64,000 nt of DNA from Paramecium pentaurelia (lineage: Eukaryota; Ciliophora; Oligohymenophorea; Peniculida; Parameciidae): assembly GCA_905183005.1 (NCBI GenBank), contig CAJJDO010000153.1, forward strand, positions 46,600-110,599. The letters run 5' to 3'. Positions 1-12,390 of the stretch are shown here, piece by piece (position 1 is the stretch's first letter; every line of letters starts with the position of its first letter). The translations under genes were made by a program, and so were the position numbers. The notes under the pieces were generated by a model. The model did not search any database. It saw nothing but the letters and a program-made list of their open reading frames with translations, and was not told where the DNA came from.

Positions 1-179
1 TAATATTTCTTAAAATATAAAGATTTAAATTATATATTTATAATGATCAGTAAGTAAAATCAAATAAATTATTAAATGAAATTTTAATTAAATTAAAAAA
101 TTTTGTGTGTTTAAATTATTATATATAAATTGATAAGAACTATAAATTAATTTAATTCATAATCAAACTTTGATGATTA

Positions 180-3029
180 TCAATTAAAATTTGAATTAGT
201 TTCAATTTTAAATATTGTTCTAAGTACTACATTCAATTAATCTTATTTAACAGGTTTCTAAATAAATGTATTGATTCCAATATTTTTACCTTATAGAATG
301 TTTTCTTAAGTATCATATGCAGAACATATCACAATAAAAGTTTAATTAGAAGTTATTTCAAGGATCTATAAATTATTATTTGATATTTATACATATTTAC
401 TTGTTTGAAAGCCATCCATTCCTGGCATTTCAATATCCATAAAAATTAATTTGTAGATTGAACAGTGTTTGAACATTTTTTGTTTAACTTTTTCAACTGC
501 TTGAAAACCATCAAATGCTTAATCAACTGTAATTTTATATTTATTAAGGATCATTTTTAAAGCTATTTAATTAAAAGGAATATCATCTACAATAAGTATA
601 TGAACACATTTTTAACATAATAAATCTTCTTCTTTTTTTTATGAGAAATCCGATTAAAATTATTTCTATAAATTATTATAATAATCTAGATTCTTTTTTG
701 AAAAATAATCTGGACTTATAGGTAGTAAAATTTAATGTTACTTTTCAGAATCATTTAGTCTTAATGTCATAAAAGACTCTGATTTTACTTCTTGGAAATT
801 TTTATCGTTTTCAAATTTTAGATTATTATTATGAACTATTATAATATTTTTTTAGTGTTGAGTTTATATATGTAATTGATTTTCTTAATGAATCATCTAT
901 TCATTTTATTATTTTGGAAAATTTGATTATAATTATAGATCTTCTATTTGAAATTAAACTATTGTTCCTTTATTTTTTTTTGAAGTAATAATTAATTTAT
1001 TATCTTTAGATTCAGTCAAACCTTCTATGAGTTTAGCTGCAATAATCAAACCTAAACCAGCTTATTTACTGCCAGAATGAGATTTTAATACAGCACCAAA
1101 TTCTATTGTATCATGTAAACTATTCTAAATTTAATTCAGTTTATGTTCATCTATTCCAATTCCATTATCCTTTACTTTAAAATTAATGTATTATTAACAT
1201 TCTTATATGATATTTAAACTAATTCTACCTCCTTCATGAGTATATTTAATTGAGTTATTTAAAAAATTCACCAATAATTATATTATTCTTTGTTTATCAT
1301 TACGAAAATTACTTCCTATTAAATAATTTGAGACTTTAATCTTAAATGTAATGTTTTTTTATTAAGTTTATAGTTTATATAAATGTTCTATTTCATCAAT
1401 AATCTATTGAATTGTAAAATTAACAAGATGATAATGAAATTAATAAGATTAAAGAGCAGCATAATCTAAAATATCATTAATTTAATGAATTAATAAAGTA
1501 ATTGAACATTATGCTATATTAATATAATCTTAAAATTCTTATGTTGTTTATTCATATTTCATAAGATTCAACATTTGATTACAACTATTCAAAGGAGTTC
1601 TTAATTCATGGGAAAATGATTTAATTAAACTATGATTAATGATGGATTCATCCCTCATTTATTTACATTTGTATTTATTAGTTACATTCTTAATTATAAT
1701 GAGTAAAACAGGATTATCTTTGTCACTATTCGCATTTGAAATGTGACTTTTACTTGAAGATTTAATTTAAGAAGAAGCTGAAATATATTCTTATTATTGA
1801 TTTGTCATAGAAGTTGGTATAATTATTAATTTCAATTTCTTTTAAGAATTATTTGATAATAATTCAGATTAAAGAAGCCATTCATAAATAAAAATCTATT
1901 AATTAAATGATGCTTAGTATTCTCTCTATAATGATATTTCCTTTAATCCTAATATACTAAAATATTTCTAAGGAGAAAGAATAATATCTAAAATATCAAC
2001 AGGATTATTTGTTAATTATAACTTTCTTGCTATTTATTAGAGTAAGTGATAGTGATGCTATTTCTTTTATTATATATTTGATGTTTCACTTACATTATCT
2101 TGCATTTTAGCATTGTTGACACACACTTTTACTTTTTCCAATACTTATTCACTCCCTTAACATTCTAATATCTTTTCACACTTATTATTAATATAATTTA
2201 TTATTTAATTCTAATTTATAATCAATATTCCATATGGAAATAGATTAATTAGATTTTAATATAATTAAAGCATTTAATTATTAGAATTTCCTTAATTAAG
2301 AATATTCTTTTATGATTTAGATAGACTAGTTAAGTTTGAATATCTCTTTAATTTCAATTCATCTGGAAGTTCTTTTAATTAAATAGTAAAAAATTTTTTA
2401 GGTGATTGAATAATAGTCATTCTGCTTTATGATCTTATTAATGATTACATCATAAAATTTTAAACATGAGGAGGAGATTATTATTATTATTATTAAGATG
2501 TATTAAAAGATTAATTTTTGTTAAATTTCAAATAATTTGTTATCAATTAATGAATGAAGATTACTACTATAATTGACAAACTTTCTAGTGTATATATATT
2601 ATAAGTAAGAGTAACTACCCAAATTATTCGTATTAATAAATATAAAGGAATTCCTAATCTACAAATTATACTATATTTATGAATTGCAATCCTTATATAG
2701 TACTTGTAAGTGATTATGAATAATGCACAATTCATAAATATGTTTATTGTCTATGATTAATTCAAAAACAACATTGATTCAATGTAAATTACATAATAGA
2801 GAAGAGAAATAACATGTAGTAATATATTAAGTGCTAAGCCTCTTTGAATTAATAGATATTAAGATATTCTCATCAATAGACAGACTATTTAAAAGATGAG
2901 AAGTTCATAATTTATAGATGATGCTTAGGTTATTGCTAAAAATATCCACAATGAGCTTTAGGAAATATTAGTGACAAATATTAAAATCAATGATATCTTC
3001 TTCAAGATTTTCTTATTTTACACTTCCAT
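180..3029 (-). CDS. Hybrid sensor histidine kinase with response-regulator domain
   Basis: Single uninterrupted ciliate-code frame of 949 aa from ATG at 3029 to TGA at 180. Several hydrophobic segments lie in the first ~170 residues. The H-box (SFSHELRTP) is near residue 473, the N-box region (FLNNS) near 590, and ATPase boxes (VKDNGIGID and GLGLIIA) near 625-660. A receiver domain follows, with VDD near residue 805, the phospho-acceptor in FMDIEMPGMDG near 863 and the conserved lysine in QKPV near 920. In this family the histidine autophosphorylates and passes phosphate to the receiver aspartate. No phosphotransfer (HPt) domain is visible, so a separate partner is likely. The stimulus is unknown. 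There are no introns. Confidence 0.9.
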
Positions 3030-3931
3030 GTTCTTCGATTTAAATATTATCTAAATAATTATTAAACACATAAAATGATATGTTTCTAACAATCATCATA
3101 GACGCCAAAAAATCTTATATTTGTAAAATTAACTCAAATACAATAACTATACTAAAAATATATAATGTAAAAGTTGATTATTATAATATCGCCATTAATC
3201 TAGGATAATTTTATTTTATGGCATTATTTTTTACTTTCCAAAAATGTTTAAGATTTAAGGTTAAATACTCAAATTTGTTTTCTCATTAAACACTTTCTTT
3301 ATAATTTAGCGAAAGTTTATTTAAAATTTAGTCTTCATAAATTAACCATTGGTAACTATCATTTTAAAGAATATATTCATTGTAATTTTAATTAATAATA
3401 TAAACAAATTTTATTAATTATTATTATTTCATTTAATAATTAGCAGTATATTGAAATTTGTAAATGTAATTTATTTATATTAATAAAAATATTGTTTATG
3501 CTGAAATTTATTATCTATAAGAAACCTTTTGAATTCTCTCATTAATCTTTATTTTATTAAATAGTAATATATAAGTTTATTCTAATAGGATAAATTATAT
3601 GTTAGGAATTGGTTTTTTTGTGAAAAGTAGAATATTCGAATTTGTTTTAGCATTTCAATATCCAATTTGAATAAATAAATTATATATAATTATATATATT
3701 AATTAAGTTTCTTAATTTAATTTTAATATAGAAAATTCAAAAATAATATGGATAGTATAGTTTATGAAATCACTACATACATATTGTGATTGATGTACAA
3801 ATATTATTTATGATATTCAAAATTTAATTTATTATTCTGATTTAAAAAACTTTTCTATTAAAAAATTTACTTAATATCTATTTATTTATAATGATAACAA
3901 ATCACAACATTTCTGATGGTTTTAATTTATT
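3030..3931. other. AT-rich intergenic region, no gene seen
   Basis: About 900 nt with frequent TGA in all frames and no family match on either strand. It is unusually long for this gene-dense window. It holds the upstream region of the histidine kinase and the 3' side of the WD40 gene. Confidence 0.5.
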
Positions 3932-4912
3932 TCAGGATTCCTTCAACATATATATAATAAATTTTTTTTCAAAATTGTTAATCACTATTAAATAATCCCC
4001 ATTATTACTAAATGTACTGGATATTCTATTACCTAAAAAAAATAGTGATGATTTAGTTAATTATTCAACATTTTCAAAACCACTAATCAAATTGAGAAAT
4101 TATGCATTGCTTTTAATTAGAATATCTTTAGCTGCATTATATTAGAAAAAAGAATTATCTAAATGATATTCTATTCCCTAAATAGCAATTTCCTTAACTT
4201 TAACAAAATTATCCTCATATCTTTAATATTAATACACTTAAACTTTTAAATCTATTGGTTAAAATACAAAATAGTCATCATTAATAAAACATAAACTTAA
4301 TCCATGAACTTCAACTTGAATTATTTATATGATAACCCATTATTAATCAGATTTTCTTATTACATTGATAGTACTATCATATGAACATGAAATTAATAAG
4401 GTATCAGATGGATTTAAGCTTAAAGAATAAATTGGAGCCATATTATGGCAAATCAAAGTTTAAAAAGACTTCCACTAATTTAAATTATGCCAAAATGTAA
4501 TCTAACCTTATGAGCCTATTATTGTAATTGATTCATCTTTATTAATAGTCAGACTGTCAGTAAAAACTAAAGTTTTAAGTTTAAAAATCTATTTGTTATT
4601 ATTTAAACCAACAATTGAAGCCACTTATATTGATCCAAATACTGTATACAAAACTAATTATTTTGATTTTTCCATATAATATAATTTTTTTTGCATTCTT
4701 TTCTAAGCTAAGAAATATGTTATAAATTTTAAGTTTCCTAATTTGAAAAAATAAGCACTAATGTAAGTTTTATTAATTGAGAATAGGATTGAAGAATTAT
4801 GATTAAATATAATTTAATTGGATAAATGATGTTTAGGAAGGATTTATTATTAATTAATTTGTTCAAACTTATATATTTTTTATTTCTGATTTTTGTTTTG
4901 ATTTTAATCCAT
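3932..4912 (-). CDS. WD40-like beta-propeller protein
   Basis: Open frame of 326 aa, ATG at 4912 to TGA at 3932, without introns. Repeated signatures of WD40 blades are visible, such as SLNPSDTLLISCSYDSTINV, TINKDESITIIGSQGQITFW and TFSNNGDYLIVI. The N-terminus is glutamine and asparagine rich. Only a few blades are recognisable, so the propeller is divergent or partial. Such proteins act as scaffolds and I cannot name a complex. The stop lies about 900 nt from the histidine kinase start. Confidence 0.7.
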
Positions 4913-5721
4913 TATTTTATAATTAATAATGTTTTTGTTGAATTTATATTCAATTAATTTATTAATTAAATATTTAAAACTAATATTATAATTATATATA
5001 AATTATTATGATAAATATAAAATAAAACACAAAAATTACAATCTTTTGATAAGTATTTTTCAAATATAATTATAATTGTATGATTTCTAATAATTGATAT
5101 AGATTTAATATATTATTAAGTAGTTTTGTATACTTTTAATAATCTATTAATTATTTTATATTAATTATACAAATCTAATAATATTTAATAATAAAAATTT
5201 GATACTTCTATATATAAAGGTCTAGAAATATATCTAAATATATTAAAAACGAGAGGATTATATTTGTTATTTTTGTAAAAGTGTTAATTCTCATTAGTAG
5301 TTTCTTTAATTTTTTTGATTATTTATAAGAAAATTAAAATGGATTATGAATAATTTTTATTATTATTTTAGAATCTTTGGTATATAATTTATAAAGATTA
5401 GAAGGCTATAATCTAACAAAGCTATTTTGAAATATAATTTCTTGAAAGTTTTTGATAAAGTCTTTTCTAAAAAGATTATTAAAAATAATCCTTCAACTTG
5501 GATCTAAAGAATAATATAATAAATATGAATTTATAATATTAAATAAATTCTTCGCAATAATATAAATAATTTCAATTACATTTAGTTTTGGAGATAAAAA
5601 TATCCGATTGACATTGATTATAAAATTTAAATAGATAATTTTTTTATTTAAAACTATATGATTTAGCTAAACTTAGGAGATAGTTATAAATGAAATCAAT
5701 AAATTACTTTCAACAATTGAA
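4913..5721. other. AT-rich region, probably with unresolved 5' exons of the TPR gene
   Basis: The first 400 nt look non-coding. From about 5340 an ATG opens a short frame (MDYEQFLLLFQNLWY), and other frames up to 5721 have coding-like composition (for example LGDSYK and EINKLLSTIEM). I could not connect them with valid introns. They are probably N-terminal exons of the downstream TPR gene. Confidence 0.35.
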
Positions 5722-8700
5722 ATGAAGAATTTTATTATTTAAAAGATTATTATTTTAATTCGTAAGAATGATGCATTTTGAATAAAAAGGATTCTAATAT
5801 AAAATAGATGTAAGCCAATATAAGAAAGATTAAAGGCAAAAATATGTAATTCACAATCTTTGCTAAATGAAAGAATATAATAAATTGTAGAAAATAAGTA
5901 TAACATAAAAAGCACAAAGGATAATGAAAGGTTATGGATATTTTATAAATTTTAGATATGGGAGTGTTTTAATTTGAAAATAAAATTTTGGAGATAGAAA
6001 TATTCTCATAAAATATTTTTTGCAGAAAATTAGAAAAAGTAAGAAAAATGATATGTAATTGAATAAATTCTAATTAAATAGAATTGGATAGAATTAAATA
6101 AAACAAAAATAGAAAATAGAAATTGAAAGAATCGAAAGATGTTAATTTTAACTCATAAGACTAGAATGAATTGAATTAAACAAATTACTAAAGTATAAAT
6201 AACATAAATGCATCATTATCAAATGAAATAGTATAAATTATTGTTCAGAATTAATAACCTCAATAAAATCAAATTAAAGAAGCATAAAAATTATAAAATA
6301 ATTAAGCTTATTAGAATGAATCTTAAAATTCAGATTATTATTATAATAAAGGTTTATATAAATTGATAATTAAAAGCTAACATTTTAGTTGATTAAAATA
6401 GATGTGAAGAAGCATTACAATATTACGATTTAGCAATTAAAAAAGATCCCAATAATTCGACATATTACAATGAAAAATGTACAAATTACAATTAATATTA
6501 TTTAGCAATTGCTTTAAAATAATTGTTAAGGTTTGAAGAAGCACTATAGTGTAATAATGATTCCATTAAAAAAAATCCTGAAAATCCAGATTATTACAAC
6601 AATAAAGGTAAATTAAAATCTATTATGGTTAAAGCAAATACTTTAATAGAATTAAATGATTATAAAGCAGCATTAAAATATTTTGATTAAGCTATTAAAA
6701 GAAATCCTTAAAATGCTGGATACTATTATAATAAAGGTATCAAATAAATGTATTATGACTAGCAATTACTCTACATGAAATGAATCGTTTATAAGAAGCT
6801 TTAGAGTATTATGATTATGCAATAAAAAAAGATCCAAATAATGCAGATTATTATAACAACAAAGGTTTAATTCTATAATTATACTACAGCAAGTGTTCTA
6901 CACGACTTAGACCGTTTTGATGAGGCATTACAATATTACGATTATGCAATAAAAAAGGATTCAAAAAATCCAGATTATTATAACAATAAAGGTAACCATT
7001 GATTCATTTATTCTAATGCAGCAAACACTTTAGCCTAAATAGAAAGATTTGATGAAGCATTATAATATTATGAAAAAGCTATATAAATAGATCCTGAAAA
7101 TCCAGAATATTATAATAATAAAGGTATTTAAATTATTAATAAGCTAATACTTTACATTAATTTTAAGATTATGATTAAGCATTTATAGTTGAGAAGGCTG
7201 CTATTCAAATGAATCCAGAAAAAGAAATTTATTATAAAGTTTAAAGTAAAAATAATATAATATTTACAGCAAATACTTTATTAAAATTGAATAGATTTGA
7301 AGAGGCTTTAGAACACTCTGAATGTGCTATTTAAAGAAATCCTTAAAATAGTGATAATTATAAATAAAAAGGTAAGAAATAAGAAAATAATATATTAGGA
7401 TTTACTTTACATTTAATGAATCGTTTTAATGAAGCTTTAGAGAACTATGATAAGGCCATTTAAAAAAATCCTGAAAATGCTGAATAGTATTATTATTAGG
7501 GTAATTTGAAATAAATATCATAGCACATACTTTATTATATATGAACCGTTATGAAGAAGCATTAGAAAATTTCCACAATGCTATTTAAAGAGACCCTGAA
7601 AATTCTTTTTCATATTATTATAAAGGTAAAATGAAAAAATACCCTAGCTATTGCTTTACACTAATTGTAACGTTATGAAGAAGCATTAGAATATTATGAT
7701 TATAGTATTTAGAAAAATCCTAAAGAATCTGATAAGTATTTTTCTAAATGTATCATTAAAAATTATTGATTAGCAATTACTTTAGTGGAAATGAATCGCT
7801 TTGAAGAAGCATTACAAAATTCTAATTTAGCCATTCAAAAAGATCCTTAAAAATCTGATTATTATTTGTAGAAAGGTACAAATTATCAAAATTATTTATT
7901 AGCGTAAATTTTATTAAAATTGAACCGTGAAGAAGAAGCATTAAAAGAGTTTGATAATGCGATATCATAAGACCCTGAAAATCCTATTTATTATAATGAT
8001 AAAGGCATCCATTGTTATTTCATTATAAATAGCTTTTGCTTTAAACGAATTAAATAGAATTGATGAAGCATTAGAACATTATGAATTAGCTATTTCAAAA
8101 GATCCAGAAAAACCAGAATATTTCAATAATAAAGGTATATAATAAAATAGGTATTATTTTAACAGCATAGTTGTTATTCAAACTGAATAGGTTAGAAGAA
8201 GCATTAGAGTATTATAATTACTCTATTTAAATAGATTCTGAAAATCCTGAATATTATTATAATAAATGTAAATATCAAATAAATAATAATTTAATAGCAA
8301 TCGTTTTACAAAAATTGTTACTTTTTTAAGAATCTTTGGAATCAATTGAAATTGCTATTCAGAAAAATCCAGAAAATCCATTATTTTTTAATCGAAAAGG
8401 TATTATATAAAATAAGCATATTTTTAGGAAGTGTTTTAACCAAACTGAATCGATTAGAGGAAGCATTAGAATTTTTTGATTATGCGATATAGAGAATACC
8501 TTAAAATGGTGCATTTTATTATAATAAAGGTAAAATATATGATGTTTATTCATCAGCAATTGTTCTATAAGAACTAAATCAATTAGAAGAAGCATTAAAA
8601 TATTATGATTATGCAATTGAGAAAGATTCTAAAAATGCAGATTATTATAATAATAAAGGTATCAATCAAATGAATTATTGTACAGCAATTACTTTAAATA

Positions 8701-9690
8701 AACTAAAATAATTTCAAAAAGCCTTAGAATAATTTGATTATGCAATTAGTTTTAATGCTGAAAATCCAGATCAGTATCATAATAAAGGTAAAATTTAACA
8801 TGTAATCTTATAGCAAATGTGCTAGTTGAATAAAACAGAGATGAAGAAGCATTGAAATTTTATGATATAGCTATAGAGAAGAATCCTGATAATCCAGAAT
8901 ATTATAATAATAAAGGTATATCAAATTCATTTATTAATAGCAAATACTTTGATTAAATTAAATCGAAATGAGGAAGCATTGAGATATTTTGATTTAGCTA
9001 TAGAGAAGAATCCTGAAAATCCAGAGTATTATCATAATAAAGGTAAATATATCTTATTATATATAATGAAAGCTAATACTTTAATATATTTGTAAAGATT
9101 TGAAGAGGCATTAACTTATTTTGGGTATGCAATTTAAAGAGATCATGATAATGCAAAATTTTATAATAATAAAGGTAGAATTAAATTTCATTTGATTAGC
9201 ATTTGTTCTAACAAAAATGAAATTGTTTGAAGAAGCATTAGAATGTTTTGATTTAGCTATCTAAAAAAATCCTGAATCTTATCAATACTATTATAATAAA
9301 GGTAAAAATTAAACATATAACTTTGAACAGCATTAACATTACATTAAATAAATCGTTAGGAAGAAGCCTTAAACTTTTATGATTGGGCGATTTAAATAAA
9401 CCCCAATTTTTCAGATCTTTATTATTTTAAAGGTATATAAAATTCTGAAATAGCAAATGCACTAGTTGAATTGAATCGTATTGATGAAGCATAAGCATAA
9501 TATGATATTGCAATATAGAAAAATCCTGAAAATGAAGATTATTAAAAACAAAAAGGTATTTTTAATAATTTTATTAGAAAATTTAACTTTGAATAATCAA
9601 AATGAAAATACAAACCAAAATAATATCCAACTTCTAAATCAATTTGTTATGAATTCTAATTATTAAAGCTTAAATCCTCATAGTAGTTGA
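5722..9690 (+). CDS. Tandem TPR-repeat protein, one repeat per exon
   Basis: Conservative model from ATG 5722 to TGA 9688-9690. It has 29 introns, all phase 1, and spliced length 3,213 nt (1,070 aa). Early introns are 5762-5789, 5931-5955 and 6055-6081. Residues about 1-183 are glutamine and asparagine rich without a named domain. Residues about 184-1033 are 25 tetratricopeptide repeats of exactly 34 residues, consensus near A-N-T-L-x-x-L-N-R-x-E-E-A-L-x-x-Y-D-x-A-I-x-K-[DN]-P-E-N-P-x-Y-Y-x-N-K. A 37-residue Asn/Gln-rich tail follows. TPR arrays are protein-binding solenoids. Partner and location are unknown. The true start may lie upstream, near 5340. Confidence 0.75.
6377..9555 (+). repeat. 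Array of 25 consecutive 102-nt TPR exons separated by 20-31-nt introns
   Basis: Exons start at 6377, 6506, 6635, 6763, 6890, 7022, 7144, 7270, 7399, 7524, 7648, 7774, 7903, 8033, 8166, 8298, 8428, 8557, 8686, 8814, 8941, 9073, 9200, 9331 and 9454. Each is exactly 102 nt and carries one 34-residue TPR. All introns interrupt the codon after its first base, at the same repeat position. Intron lengths, including both flanks, run from 20 to 31 nt. The intron 8005-8032 starts with GC instead of GT. Confidence 0.9.
8005..8032 (+). other. Non-canonical GC-AG micro-intron in the TPR gene
   Basis: The flanking exons 7903-8004 and 8033-8134 are fixed by the invariant 102-nt register, so the 28-nt intron must begin GCATCC and end AATAG. 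All other introns in this gene begin with GT. Confidence 0.75.
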
Positions 9691-10148
9691 TTGTTTGGAG
9701 ATTTATTTAATTTTATCCATTTTATAGAATGTATTCTTTATCAACTAAGAATTCTGAGGTTAGATCTAATTTTTTTCATTTCTCCATTATTTTTTAAATC
9801 ATAATTATAATTATTTAATCAAGTTCAATTTTAAGAATAAATGCAAAAAAGTCATCAAAATCTTATTTATTTAGTTCTATTATAATTAAATTCTTTAGTG
9901 CTTCTTATTATGATTAATAATAAATAAATCATTTATATATGTTATAAGTGATAAAAAATCAATTTATCATGATTAAATTAGTAAAGGAGATATTTTTCCA
10001 ACATATCTATATAAATTCAACGAAATTATTAACATAAGTATTAAGAATTATCAAATATTAAAAGATAGATTAAATATATTACTGATTATAATAATTTACA
10101 TTATATATTATATAAAAATAAATTAAAATTAAATTAAAAGTTTATGAT
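9691..10148. other. Intergenic region between convergent genes, nothing seen
   Basis: About 460 nt of AT-rich sequence between the 3' ends of the TPR gene and the coiled-coil gene. No ORF or RNA gene is recognised. Confidence 0.5.
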
Positions 10149-12138
10149 TCATTTATTATAATATTACCCTTTAGTAGGTTTTTAATCTCTTTTTTAGTGT
10201 CTTTCTATATGTCCACATTTAGTAACAGGTTTAGAGACCTATACATTATTGATTCCTTATAGGGATGGAACAACTTTAATATTTTTATTCTATTTAGGTG
10301 ATTGTGACTTTGGATTTTGAGGAAGAGTTGATTACATAATCAATTCAGCATATTTCTAAATATTGAAATTTTAATACTTTAACAATTTATAATTCAGGGT
10401 ATTCTATTTACTCCTCATTTTTTCTATCTTCAGCCTCTTTTTTTAGTATGCGCATCATTAATTAATTTGCTAATTAAATTTTATCTACTTTAACTAAATC
10501 ATCTAATTAACCATAAATTTCCATTTTCTAATTGTATTAAGATTATAATAATGATAATTTTTCTTAAAGATCCTTATTCTCTTAACCTAGCTACATCAAA
10601 GTCTTATTTAGTTTTTAATTTTCAGCTTCTAAAACAGTTGGATTGGCTCTTATTTTTTAAATGGCTTCTTTTAAAAGTTATTAATTATCAGGATGATGTA
10701 CAATTTATTTTGTCCATTTAAATTTAATCATTTATTTAACCCATTTATAAACATTATAGATTTTTGAATAGAAATATGTAAATGCAATGTTTAATTTAGT
10801 TTTAATAAAATTGATTATATTTTTAGTACTTTCTAATTTGTAGAATATATTTAAAACAGCTAAAACATTATCTTATTATTTTGGAAATAATAATTTAATT
10901 TAATTATCAAATAAATACTTCTATTTTATTTCTTCAATATATTAATTTAACTTTTATATTTATGATTTTAAATCTTCAATAACAATCTATTATTTATCTG
11001 GTTATTCTTTTTATTCCTACATAGTTTTAATTTATTTTTTTAATTTATCTAATTCTTAATCTTTTTATTAGATTTTTAAATTAGCTTCATTTAATTTATT
11101 TCTAAAATCTGAACCCTATTATGCTTTTTCTGCTTATAATTTTGTAATTTCTTCTTTAGTTTTATCTGGTATAACTTAATCTTTCTATTATCTTTATTGA
11201 CATCCTACTTATATCTTCTAAACTCTTGATAATTATTATTTCAATGATTCAATATCTTTTTAATGTTACTATTTTAAGACAATCATATCTTATTTCAATT
11301 ATTCATTTTCATTAATTATATCATCTGTTTTGCTAGCTTTAGTTGAACAACTAGTTCTTGATTAATTGTTATCTCCTTTCTAAATAGTAACTTTAAGTGT
11401 TTTAATTAATTCTTAATCTTAATTATATCGTAATTTATATTCATTTAATAGGTTTTTGAGATTCAATATTTCTTCCTTCAATTTACTTACTTATTCATTA
11501 TCATTTTATTTTTTCTTATTTAAATTTGGTGTATTTGTAGTAATATTTTATTAAACAACATTAATTGGATTTACTTCAATATCACATTATTAAAATAATG
11601 ATTAGACTTTCTACTACAATTTAGAAGGAATACTTTATTTTTATATTTTTTTCATCAATTCCTCTTTTTTTTATTCTTAAATTAATTCTTAAGTTTTTTA
11701 TTATACAATCCTTTAAAATTGTTCTTCTACCTATTATCTCTCCTTTTCTTTAGATTTAATGTAATTATTGAAACCAGTTAATTTAATTTTTTTACTTTGA
11801 CTTATTTAACTATCATCATCTAACATTAATACAGGTATTTCATAATCCAAATTAAACATTTCATTCTCTTTAACTTATGAAGCAACACTCTCTTCAGCTG
11901 CTTCTTATATTTCAAATAATTCCTCATCATCTACATATACTTTATTAATATCTTCCCATCTAATTTATTCTTTTGATTTTGTATTTGGTTCAGACTTATC
12001 ATATTTTAATCCTTGAAACTAATTATAATTAAAATTATCAAGTCCTTATAGTTCATTTTTTTCATCTTCTTCTTCTTCCTCTAATTCAATTAATTGTTCA
12101 TTCAAACTTTCCAATAGACTTTTCGGTTTTGATTTCAT
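10149..12138 (-). CDS. Long coiled-coil protein with acidic N-terminus
   Basis: ATG at 12138, TGA at 10149, with one 22-nt intron at 10356-10377, giving 655 aa. Residues 1-130 are acidic (LEEEEEDEKNEL) with serine patches. About residues 130-450 are K/E/Q-rich heptads typical of coiled coil. A more compact stretch (residues about 450-530) and a further coiled-coil stretch follow. The tail is basic and has an isolated CGH. I recognise no named family. A structural role, for example in cytoskeleton or basal bodies, is only a guess from composition. Confidence 0.75.
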
Positions 12139-12390
12139 TAATTATATTAATACTAAAATTATTTATTTTAATAAAAATACTTTAAATTATTTGAGTAATT
12201 TAAATAAGTCTATACATTAATCTGTTTGATAAGTAATAATAAAAGATGATAATTAATTATATTAAAATCTCATAATGAATATTTGTAATTTTAACTACTT
12301 TAAATTATGATTAATTACAGTTATTTATAAACAATTAAGATAAATATATATATATATTAAATAAATCTAATTGTCAAAACATATATTTTA

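Noticed and set aside
6352..9577. CRISPR-like array (regular ~102-nt units with ~25-nt separators)
   Set aside because: The units are protein-coding TPR exons and the separators are GT-AG introns in a ciliate genome. Repeats and spacers have the wrong sizes and divergence pattern.
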